From contig VXRG01000037.1 of assembly GCA_009838625.1 (NCBI GenBank), positions 14,479 through 46,748 of the forward strand: a stretch of DNA of 32,270 bases, in the 5' to 3' direction. Source of the stretch: Caldilineaceae bacterium SB0664_bin_27 (lineage in GTDB: Bacteria; Chloroflexota; Anaerolineae; Caldilineales; Caldilineaceae). Shown in pieces: positions 1 through 6,627 of the stretch (position 1 is the first letter of the stretch; every line of letters begins with the position of its first letter). The position numbers and the translations under genes are program-made. The notes under the pieces were generated by a model. The model saw only the letters and a program-made list of their open reading frames with translations. It did no database searches and was not told where the DNA came from.

Positions 1-55
1 CGAAGGGCCACTAAGGGCCGCGAAGAAAACCTTTTTGTCCGCGGAGGACGCGGAG
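1..55. repeat. 55-bp interspersed repeat, copy A
   Basis: This 55-bp unit is identical to the unit at 116-170. Its key words are GGCCGCGAAGAAAACC, a T run, then GTCCGCGGAGGACGCGG. The GTCC/GGAC arms around GCGGA could form a small hairpin. The copy touches the window edge, so the array may continue to the left. A related copy lies at 32232-32270. It is a non-coding genomic repeat; short open frames through it carry no recognisable protein. Confidence 0.9.
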
Positions 56-115
56 AACACCTTTCTTTGTTCAGCGAAGCTACGCGAAGGATCGCGAAGA
101 ACACCTCTTGTTCGA
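56..115. repeat. Degenerate spacer copy of the same repeat family
   Basis: This 60-bp stretch between the two identical units repeats the family's vocabulary in diverged form: GCGAAG, ACGCGAAGGA, GCGAAGAACACCT and a T-rich step. The GCGAAGAACACC word is closer to the right-edge copy at 32232-32270 than to copies A and B. It looks like an older or recombined unit of the same array. Confidence 0.6.
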
Positions 116-170
116 CGAAGGGCCACTAAGGGCCGCGAAGAAAACCTTTTTGTCCGCGGAGGACGCGGAG
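116..170. repeat. 55-bp interspersed repeat, copy B
   Basis: This is an exact direct repeat of 1-55, offset by 115 bp. A further GGACGCGGA word follows at about 171-179. No target duplication, transposase or CRISPR-like regular spacing is present. From 180 to 314, between the repeats and the PIG-L stop codon, I see no gene; it contains only a 12-bp palindrome (GCGCAGCTGCGC at 201-212) and no obvious rho-independent terminator. Confidence 0.9.
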
Positions 171-314
171 GGACGCGGATAAAGCGTATTGGGATTTGCT
201 GCGCAGCTGCGCGGCCCCTCGCCGGTTAGCCGCAATTTGTACTCGCAGGACTTTGTTCAGAAATACAATAACGAGCCACAGCTGAAAATCATTGCGGGCG
301 GGGCGCCGATCATT

Positions 315-1229
315 TCAGTCCTCGTACTTTTCCTTTGACATGCGATGGCGGGACGTGAATGTCTCGCCGTCGGACAGCGGCATCAGGCCTCCTATCATTT
401 CGCTGCGTCGGCCCATGTGGGCTGACTGCGGCTCGGTGATGCGTTCGAGCTCGGCGTCGGTAATGGGGAGCGTGTAACGGACCTGGGGCTGGAAGCGCTG
501 GAACTCTTCGGCATAGGCTACGAGGGCGCTGTTTCCAGAGCTTCCGTCGGAGGTTTCGGCGCGCTTGCGGACGTAGGGTCCTCCGTAGTACTGGCTGGCG
601 ATCTGATCGAGTGCCCGCACTTTTTTGTCGATTACGTCGGTGATGTCGATGTAGAGGTCGACGCGGGCGGTGCCGGCGTACTCAAGGCTGTTGTTGCCGA
701 TGTAGGCGGTCGGGTTCATGAAGTAGATGCAGGGGACGGGATGGCGCTCCTGGCGGCCGCGGCCCGATCCCGAAGCGAGCTGCCAGGCGTAAAGCGTGCA
801 CTGGCCGGTTGTCCCGTGCATTTTGAAGCCGCCGCTCTCGAAGGGGTGATGGGTAATCAGCATGTCGGGCTTGACTGCGCGGATGACTTCGGCGATGGCC
901 TCGACTTTGTCCTGGGTGACCAGGACATCGTCGTCCTCGAAGCCAAGGTCGCGCACGTCGTCGAAGCCGAGGATGCGGCAGGCGCGGCGGACCTCCTCCA
1001 GCTTCTCCTCGACGGCCTGGGCAACATATTCTTCTACATCCAGCTCGGCGCCGGAGCGGCGTCTCTGCTCACCGAGTTCCCAGTGGTGGGAACGCACGCC
1101 TGTGGTCAGGATTGCTGCCGTTACCCGGTCGCCCTGTTCTATGTGATGGGCGAGCGTGCCGCCTGCCATGTCGAAGCTGTCGGCGGGATGGGCGGCGACG
1201 AGAAGGATATGGATGAGTCTGCTTGCCAT
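315..1229 (-). CDS. PIG-L superfamily protein (LmbE/GalB-like metal hydrolase or hydratase)
   Basis: The 304-aa product has the PIG-L fold signature. An N-terminal AAHPADSFDMAGG motif (residues 12-24) stands where the family has HPDD(E), and a second metal motif THHP...MHGTTGQ lies at residues 126-143 (His127/128, His138). The family includes N-acetyl-sugar deacetylases and 4-oxalomesaconate hydratase (GalB). The AHxAD form and the long helical insert after VRSHHWELG resemble GalB more than classical deacetylases, so the reaction is unsettled. ATG at 1229 is preferred: AAAGGAA sits 6-7 nt upstream, and the 42 codons before it look non-coding and overlap the neighbour. It is the last gene of the left minus-strand run, 73 bp after the GH127-like gene. 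No signal peptide, so cytoplasmic. Confidence 0.85.
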   Translation of the reverse strand: MASRLIHILLVAAHPADSFDMAGGTLAHHIEQGDRVTAAILTTGVRSHHWELGEQRRRSGAELDVEEYVAQAVEEKLEEVRRACRILGFDDVRDLGFEDDDVLVTQDKVEAIAEVIRAVKPDMLITHHPFESGGFKMHGTTGQCTLYAWQLASGSGRGRQERHPVPCIYFMNPTAYIGNNSLEYAGTARVDLYIDITDVIDKKVRALDQIASQYYGGPYVRKRAETSDGSSGNSALVAYAEEFQRFQPQVRYTLPITDAELERITEPQSAHMGRRSEMIGGLMPLSDGETFTSRHRMSKEKYED

Positions 1230-1302
1230 GATCATTTCCTTTGGCTCTGGATTCGTGTTTCCGTAACAGGGATTCCGTCCGGCTGAATAGGTACTGCTTC
1301 CG

Positions 1303-2859
1303 TCACTCTTCGAGCGCTGGGAAAAAGGTGTGCTCGGCCCCGAAGTTGGACATGGCGGCAACCGAGTCGCCGCGGAGGCGCACTTTGATGTCGCGTGTGC
1401 GGTGGCTTAGAACGATGTCACGTTCGGCCAGGTCAAATTGGATGGTGATCCAGCGGTTGACAGGCGGCTGACTGAGGACGAGGTAACCGTTGTGAAGGCA
1501 GGGCGGGATATCAAGGCCGTCTACGCTGACCGAGTTCGATTCGACCCAGCTGGGTAGGCGAACGAAGAGCGGGCCGGGACGCTTGGCGCGCACGCGCATG
1601 TGGCGATGGGTGTAGGGCGACTCAACGTCCACGGCTTCTGTTTCGTGGTCGAAGTGCAGATGTACGTAGTGGCCCGCCGAGGTCGTGGCCACGGCTTGAC
1701 GGTAGACTTCGCAGAGTGACGCCACTGCGCCTCCGACGATGTCCATGTTGAAACTGATACGTTCGGCGTCGATTGTTTTGTGGCCGTAGGGCGCGGGGAA
1801 GCCGAAGCCGCCGAGGTGCCTGTTGGCGACATCGCACTTGCCGTCCTCGTTGTGCGGGTTGTCCGGGTCGCGAATGAAGGAGACGTCGCGCAGCTGTGAG
1901 GGAAGCAAGTGGCAGCGGAGGATGCGCTCGGCGTCTTCATAATATTGCGGATAGCCCCACTGCCCAAGCAAGAGCGAGGTCTCGACGATGTCGCCGGTGT
2001 TGTTTACCTCGCCGCGGTCCGGATCGCGGCCTTCGTCACTGCTTTCAATTACCCAACCGAGCTGATCGCGTATGTCGTTGAGCCCGTTGTCATAGAAGGC
2101 GCGGACCCGCTCCATCAGGTTTGCGTCGCGGGTCAGGTCGGCCAATTGGGCGAGCGAAGACATGACGCAGGTGGTGGAGTGCGTATGGGCGCCAAAAGTC
2201 TCACGATCGTAGGCGCCGGACGGCAGGAAGAACTCGGAAGTGGCTTTGTCTGCGAGCTCCAGGGCGAGCTCGAGGGCGCCGGCGCAAACGGTATGGCGGT
2301 GGAGCTTCACCAGGGGGCCGATTGCCCGCGCCAGTCCGATAATGAATGTTGTGGAATGGAGTTGGAACTTGCTCTCAATCCGGTCTCTGTCCCATCCCTT
2401 GCGCGAATGCCAGAGCTCCTGAATCGCACGTATGCTACGCTCTGCCAGCTCGCCTGCCGGCGCGCTGCTGCGGAAGCGGGCCAGCGCGTAGAGGGCGTGG
2501 AATCCCTCGCGGACGTTGTGAGGATAGAAATTCTGCAGTGGGCCGCCAATGCGATTTCTGTTTAGCGGTAGAGGAAGCTCGCCGGAGTAGGAGAGGAAGG
2601 CGGCGCGTGCGTGGCGGTCGATACAGCCTTCCTCCAAAGTGAGGCCGAGCACGTCTTCGGCGTTGAGAAGGGCGTTGAGATGGCGACCGGGCACGTGCGC
2701 TTCGGAGGCCGAGGTACTGAAACTAAGAAAGGCATCCGGCCAGACCTGGGAACCGAAGAAGGGCACGTCGTTGTCATCGTCGTTGAATACCGAACACATT
2801 GTGCGGCATCCCAGCCTGATTGCTGAGGCAATATCGGTGGTGTTGACATCGGCAAGCAT
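1303..2859 (-). CDS. GH127/DUF1680-like six-hairpin glycosidase homologue
   Basis: The 518-aa protein has an alpha-helical barrel half (about 60-390) followed by a beta-sandwich (about 395-518) with the typical 'FVRLPSWV' strand at 432-439. Motifs such as TGDIVETSLLLGQW (288-301), YYEDAERIL (306-314) and GGFGFPAPYGH (350-360) fit the GH127/GH146 beta-L-arabinofuranosidase-like fold. As I recall the family, characterised members use zinc-bound cysteines (an ETC motif and a later CC pair). Here ETS replaces ETC and no CC pair is visible, so the catalytic site is either different or lost. ATG at 2859 lies 4 bp after the previous stop with GGGGGA upstream, suggesting translational coupling to the propeller gene. 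There is no signal peptide, so the protein should be cytoplasmic. The fold call is fairly safe; the substrate is not. Confidence 0.7.
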   Translation of the reverse strand: MLADVNTTDIASAIRLGCRTMCSVFNDDDNDVPFFGSQVWPDAFLSFSTSASEAHVPGRHLNALLNAEDVLGLTLEEGCIDRHARAAFLSYSGELPLPLNRNRIGGPLQNFYPHNVREGFHALYALARFRSSAPAGELAERSIRAIQELWHSRKGWDRDRIESKFQLHSTTFIIGLARAIGPLVKLHRHTVCAGALELALELADKATSEFFLPSGAYDRETFGAHTHSTTCVMSSLAQLADLTRDANLMERVRAFYDNGLNDIRDQLGWVIESSDEGRDPDRGEVNNTGDIVETSLLLGQWGYPQYYEDAERILRCHLLPSQLRDVSFIRDPDNPHNEDGKCDVANRHLGGFGFPAPYGHKTIDAERISFNMDIVGGAVASLCEVYRQAVATTSAGHYVHLHFDHETEAVDVESPYTHRHMRVRAKRPGPLFVRLPSWVESNSVSVDGLDIPPCLHNGYLVLSQPPVNRWITIQFDLAERDIVLSHRTRDIKVRLRGDSVAAMSNFGAEHTFFPALEE

Positions 2860-2863
2860 GGGC

Positions 2864-4579
2864 TTAGCGTCCCCCGTTCTCGGTGTCAGGTTGATAATGA
2901 AACTGGAAGCCGTAGAGGTTGCTCTCCAGGAGAGAGAAGCAGATGCGAACGGGCTTGTTCCAGAGCCGGCGCATATCAGGACCGTTCTTCCACTCGGCTG
3001 AATGCCAGATCTGGTCGGACGGCGCATGGATGGGTACGGAATCCTCCAGGCCAAAGCCGGGATAGGGCTTCAGCTCTGAATCGAGGAGGGCGACCCGAAT
3101 CAGCCCGTAGCCGCAGTCGGCGTTGACGCGCAGAGCATTGCCTTCGAAAACGAACTGCTTGGTGATGACCTGGCCGGCCTCGTATTTGGGACGGAGCGCA
3201 GCCCAGCCATCCTCCCTCAGGACAATGGCGCCGATGCTCCGCTGGACGGGCAGGTCCGGGCGCACATGATCCATCATGGGGCTGCCGATTCCGTAGCGTG
3301 CCAGGTCCTCGACGTGGCGGCGGGAGGCCAAGGCGGATGATTGGGGCGCGTGATTCGACACACCGGCGGGACGCGTGTCGCGCTGTTTATGGGGGAAGGC
3401 TGAACAAGGGATGACCATCCTGCCCCGGTGAAGGAGGTAGCCGGCTACGGTGTGGCAGAAGTAGCCGTAGTACTGGCTGCCGGGCGGGCCGTTGTCGGCC
3501 CAGGGCTGGTAGCCGTCGGCGCGGAAGAAGCGGTGGCCGTCCCGGCTGGCGTAGAGGGCCGCTTTAGTATGGAACTGATCTCGCTGGTTACTGCCGTTGG
3601 CGTTGACGAGCCACTGGTGCTCTCCGTGCGCCTCCTCGACAATGCCGATGTAGAGGCCGCCCTCTTTTCGCACCGACATGGTGTGAAACTCGACGTTGGG
3701 ACCGACGTTGGGATCCCAGTCGCTTGAGAGAATGATCTGCTTGGGCGACCAGTTGATGAAATCAGCGCTCTCCTGGCGGCCGATGGTGCGGACGTGAAGA
3801 TGACTGGCGAAGGCGTGCGAGGCCTGGGAGTAGCCGACCCACTTTTTGTAGGCGTCGTCCCAGATGACGCGCATCTGGTGATGGTGGCGGAAGGGGGAGT
3901 CGTCGCTGATCACGTGCCAACTGATGCCGTCAGGAGAGGCGGCGACGCGGGACATGACGCGCCGGCCGCGGCCGGTGGCCTCCATTGAGGGGTTGTAGAC
4001 GGCGAGGAATTTTCTCTGCGGATTGCTGCGATCCGGGTTGAGGACGATGGTGCCGTTGTCGAAGTCGCGGACGACGATATTGGTCTTTGGGCTGTCCTGG
4101 AATGGCTGAAAGTCCTCGCGCAGGGGCTTGCGCCAGTGCAGGGCGTCGTCGGACTCGGCGTAGCAGAGAACGACTTCGGTTCCCTGGGCGGTGTTGGTGT
4201 TGCCGCTGACCAAAGTCTTGTACCACATCTTGAAGAGGCGGTCATCGGGGTCGTAGAGGGCGGCGGCGGGTACGCTGGTGGAGTGGTAGCGTTCCCAGGG
4301 GAGGTTCTCGAACTCGATCAGGGGCGGTTCGGCTTTCTGCGGGGGCGGGATTATTCGTTCAGCGTCGATCAGTTCGTCGAGAATGTAGTTGTCGAGGAAG
4401 AGTTGTTTCTGCAGGCCGACGTGCTTGAAGGGCAAGCGGTAGTCGGGGTTGAAATAGGGGTAGGTGCCGGGATCGACGGGTCTGTCGCCGGCCCAGGTTT
4501 CGTCCATGCGGCGCTGCACGTCGACGATTTCGGAATCGTATCTGGCTTCGGGTGTTTCGGGTTGTTGTTGTTCTGTCAT
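2864..4579 (-). CDS. Five-bladed propeller glycosidase-like protein, paralogue 1
   Basis: The 571-aa protein has a GH32/GH43/GH62-like beta-propeller (about 58-420) and a C-terminal beta-sandwich (about 440-571). Propeller marks are QLFLDNYILD (59-68), FKMWYKT, CYAESDDALHW, NPDRSNPQRKF, ASPDGISWH and SADFINWSP. The sandwich carries NADCGYG and RICFSLLESNLYGFQF. It is clearly paralogous to the proteins at 8318-9961 (closest) and 12239-13636. The Asp in LFLDN could be the propeller's catalytic or substrate-binding acid, but this is inferred from fold geometry. No signal peptide is present, whereas relatives of this fold are usually secreted. The ribosome binding site is weak. It is the first gene of the left operon, opposite the plus-strand gene at 4824, with a 244-bp gap in which I could not identify a clear promoter. 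Confidence 0.75.
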   Translation of the reverse strand: MTEQQQPETPEARYDSEIVDVQRRMDETWAGDRPVDPGTYPYFNPDYRLPFKHVGLQKQLFLDNYILDELIDAERIIPPPQKAEPPLIEFENLPWERYHSTSVPAAALYDPDDRLFKMWYKTLVSGNTNTAQGTEVVLCYAESDDALHWRKPLREDFQPFQDSPKTNIVVRDFDNGTIVLNPDRSNPQRKFLAVYNPSMEATGRGRRVMSRVAASPDGISWHVISDDSPFRHHHQMRVIWDDAYKKWVGYSQASHAFASHLHVRTIGRQESADFINWSPKQIILSSDWDPNVGPNVEFHTMSVRKEGGLYIGIVEEAHGEHQWLVNANGSNQRDQFHTKAALYASRDGHRFFRADGYQPWADNGPPGSQYYGYFCHTVAGYLLHRGRMVIPCSAFPHKQRDTRPAGVSNHAPQSSALASRRHVEDLARYGIGSPMMDHVRPDLPVQRSIGAIVLREDGWAALRPKYEAGQVITKQFVFEGNALRVNADCGYGLIRVALLDSELKPYPGFGLEDSVPIHAPSDQIWHSAEWKNGPDMRRLWNKPVRICFSLLESNLYGFQFHYQPDTENGGR

Positions 4580-4823
4580 TTGTTGTCAGTCGCTAAAATG
4601 CGCTTAGTCTTGAAAGTTGATGGCAGAGGATGAACAGTTTTGGGAATTACCTTGAGGATTCTCTGGTTAGAGTGGGTTACACGACGATCTGACCTCTGAC
4701 TGAAACAGGAATGGAGCTCAAGCTTCTTGCGTTGCGTTGGAACCTCGGCGGCACTCTCTCCGTTGAACGGGCAGATTTGTGCGGCCAGGCCCAGTCTGAC
4801 GGACACTTTACAGAGACTCTGAA

Positions 4824-5552
4824 ATGAAACAATCACAGACCATCAAGCAAAGTCCTGCAGCTCTCTTTATGAAGAGCCCCCGGTTCAGGCAGGTGGGCCT
4901 TGTCTCTGCAGTTTTCCTACTGATCCTGTTGGCGTCTGCGGCAATCCTTGTCTTTCGGGCATACATTGAAGGCAAGGAGATCCGGGAATACGTTGGAGGT
5001 CCTTTCAGTTCGCAGCTTCTCTACCTACAAGGATGTGCGACAGGCACCGGGGATGGTGGAGTGCAGGCAGGCAATGCGGCCACTCTGTTGGAGCAGATCG
5101 ACGAGTGCCGACGGGCAGCAGGTGGACGGCCCGGCTACTACGTCTATGATTTCAATATCAGGAGGTCGGTTTCGCTTTCACGAGCAGACATGGAACAGTT
5201 CAGGAAATATGAGGTCCTTACTTTTCCCAATTCGATCACAGGAAGAGTCGAGGACAGCCTGAACAACCCATTCAACAAGATTATTCCCTTTGAGGAGTTC
5301 ATGGGCTTTGAGTATGACTGCAGTTTTTCCGTTGAGAAACAGGAATCAAGCTGCAGCTTCGCGCCGGCCAAGTGTGATTTGAGCCGCGAAGCGATCTCTT
5401 GCTCTGTACTTGACCCTCGAACGGGAAGCTTTGAATCTCACGTGATCAAGCGGGCCAGGGCGCTCGAATCGCTCTTGCCGCAAGGATTCATCAACGGACC
5501 TGACCTCTACAAGATGCTGAAGCCTCGCTTTTTTCCAGTTCTTGAACGGTAG
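4824..5552 (+). CDS. Membrane-anchored protein of unknown function
   Basis: I do not recognise this 242-aa protein. It has a basic N-terminus, one transmembrane helix at about residues 24-45 (GLVSAVFLLILLASAAILVF) and an extracytoplasmic domain with six cysteines (71, 95, 166, 177, 184, 193), four of them clustered, which could form disulfides outside the membrane. It is the only plus-strand gene in the window and interrupts the minus-strand series, facing away from the propeller gene and converging on the PhyH gene 47 bp downstream. Upstream the Shine-Dalgarno is poor (AGAGACT) and I see no strong promoter. Composition is somewhat less GC-rich than its neighbours. The open frame is intact and has plausible domain structure, but there is no functional link to the surrounding catabolic genes. 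Confidence 0.7.
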   Translation: MKQSQTIKQSPAALFMKSPRFRQVGLVSAVFLLILLASAAILVFRAYIEGKEIREYVGGPFSSQLLYLQGCATGTGDGGVQAGNAATLLEQIDECRRAAGGRPGYYVYDFNIRRSVSLSRADMEQFRKYEVLTFPNSITGRVEDSLNNPFNKIIPFEEFMGFEYDCSFSVEKQESSCSFAPAKCDLSREAISCSVLDPRTGSFESHVIKRARALESLLPQGFINGPDLYKMLKPRFFPVLER

Positions 5553-5577
5553 CAGGCCGAGCCCGGTCTGATTCTCA

Positions 5578-5596
5578 GCCGGCTTGCCGGCGCCGG
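5578..5596. terminator. Possible bidirectional hairpin between convergent genes
   Basis: GCCGGC-TT-GCCGGC (5578-5591) overlaps the palindrome CCGGCGCCGG (5587-5596) in the 47-bp gap between the converging genes ending at 5552 and 5600. There is no T tract, so it is at best a weak or factor-assisted terminator. Confidence 0.3.
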
Positions 5597-5599
5597 TGC

Positions 5600-6388
5600 C
5601 TACAACTGCTCCGATGGACTTCCGATTTGGAGCGGTTCATTCTTCACCCGTCGATGGGAGTAGAGCTCCTGGACGGGCTCGGGCAGCTTGTCGAAAATGT
5701 GGGCGGGAATAAAGGCGCAGTTGCGTTTGCCGTAATCGACGCTCAGCCACCAGGGTGAGTAGCGGGCGACCACTGATGTTCTGATGTCGTCGGTGGAGTT
5801 GGCGCCGGCGGAGTGCCAGATGCGGCTGTCGATGAGGATGACGTCGCCGGCGTCGCCGCAGATCTGCTGCTCGTGGGGAATTGAACTCATGCCGTCGATC
5901 CCGTCACTCTTGCCGCGCGGATTGCGCGGGTCGCGGTGTGTGCGGGGGACGACCCAGGTGGCGCCATTCTCGGGCGTGAAAGGGTAGAGCATCCAGATCG
6001 AGGTGATACTCATGATGGTGTCGGGAAAGGGTTGATTGATAAGGCCGCAGAAGGAGGCGTCGGTCAGGTCGTGGGGCCAGTCGGTGTGGAAGTTGCGCCA
6101 TTCGGGCGGGTTTCTGTAGGGAGGCACGCTCTTGAACTCGGTCTGGGAGATTTTCACTTTGGCGTGGTTGAAGGCGGTGCGCGCGATCTTTAGGAGACGC
6201 GGTTCGGCGAAGTAGGGAGCCAGTGACAGCATGTGGGTGACGGCTGACCAGTCATGCTCATTGTACGCCTCCAGGCCGGGTTTCATCGAGTCGTCGATGT
6301 CCTGGCGGACGCGGCCGACTTTGTCGGGGGGTATGACGCCTTTCAGCAGGCAGTAGCCTTCCAGTCGAAGTTGCGTAATCTCTTCCAT
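5600..6388 (-). CDS. Phytanoyl-CoA dioxygenase (PhyH) family, Fe(II)/2-oxoglutarate oxygenase
   Basis: The 262-aa protein has the double-stranded beta-helix oxygenase signature: the iron ligands are His101-x-Asp103 (NFHTDWPHD) and His192 (DSRIWHSAGAN), and Arg203 (DIRTSVVARYSP) is placed to bind 2-oxoglutarate. PhyH enzymes hydroxylate or demethylate small molecules, and genomic members act on very varied substrates. The ATG at 6388 is chosen because GGAAGAGGAA precedes it closely and the domain starts here (EEITQLRLEGYCLLKGVI); the 68 codons before it are low-complexity and Arg/Pro-rich. It lies downstream of the UGSC selenoprotein, separated by a 239-bp gap with strong hairpins, so it may be regulated separately from it. 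A second PhyH gene at 10006 belongs to the same block. Cytoplasmic; substrate unknown. Confidence 0.88.
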   Translation of the reverse strand: MEEITQLRLEGYCLLKGVIPPDKVGRVRQDIDDSMKPGLEAYNEHDWSAVTHMLSLAPYFAEPRLLKIARTAFNHAKVKISQTEFKSVPPYRNPPEWRNFHTDWPHDLTDASFCGLINQPFPDTIMSITSIWMLYPFTPENGATWVVPRTHRDPRNPRGKSDGIDGMSSIPHEQQICGDAGDVILIDSRIWHSAGANSTDDIRTSVVARYSPWWLSVDYGKRNCAFIPAHIFDKLPEPVQELYSHRRVKNEPLQIGSPSEQL

Positions 6389-6402
6389 TTTTCCTCTTCC
6401 TT

Positions 6403-6438
6403 CCGGGCGGCAAGGAGGGGATTGCGAATGCCGCCCGG
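6403..6438 (-). promoter_or_regulatory. Leader hairpin just upstream of the PhyH start
   Basis: A perfect 10-bp inverted repeat CCGGGCGGCA (6403-6412) / TGCCGCCCGG (6429-6438) with a 16-nt loop sits 14 nt upstream of the start codon at 6388, next to the ribosome binding site. In the mRNA the loop contains CCCCUCCU, which could alternatively pair with the purine-rich AGGAAGAGGA. This could modulate translation; that role is inferred from position only. Confidence 0.45.
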
Positions 6439-6484
6439 TTGCGGGGACCTGGCCGTTCGTTCTGCTTAGGGACTTGTGAAAGAT

Positions 6485-6537
6485 CAAGGGGCAGGACAGG
6501 TGGAATGATGGTCTGCTCCACTTGCCCTGCCCGCTTG
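6485..6537 (-). terminator. Long intercistronic hairpin after the selenoprotein gene
   Basis: Arms 6489-6504 and 6517-6532 pair over 16 positions with one mismatch and one wobble around a 12-nt loop. A CAAG/CTTG extension (6485-6488 with 6534-6537, one bulged base) makes a stem of about 20 bp. It lies between the selenoprotein stop (6628) and the PhyH start (6388). No uridine tract follows in the minus-strand transcript, so it may act as an RNA-stability or attenuation element rather than a full terminator. A smaller hairpin, CCCTT...AAGGG, lies at about 6572-6598. Confidence 0.5.
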
Positions 6538-6627
6538 CTGCTATGGTTGACCTCGCTCTGCGCCGGTTGATGCCCTTCCTTCGGCCTGGCAAGGGTAGGG
6601 TATCAGTAATACGGCTGGTGTAATCAG

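Noticed and set aside
1..170. CRISPR array
   Set aside because: Only two identical 55-bp units, a related rather than unique spacer, no regular periodicity and no cas genes.
201..212. 12-bp palindrome GCGCAGCTGCGC
   Set aside because: Expected fairly often in high-GC sequence and not placed near a promoter.
35..229. 64-aa plus-strand open frame at the left edge
   Set aside because: It runs through the repeat units and is Arg/Gly-rich with no domain; repeat-derived.
1303..3054. 583-aa form of the GH127-like protein starting at 3054
   Set aside because: The extra 65 residues overlap the propeller gene's coding sequence and read as its shadow; ATG 2859 lies 4 bp after that gene's stop.
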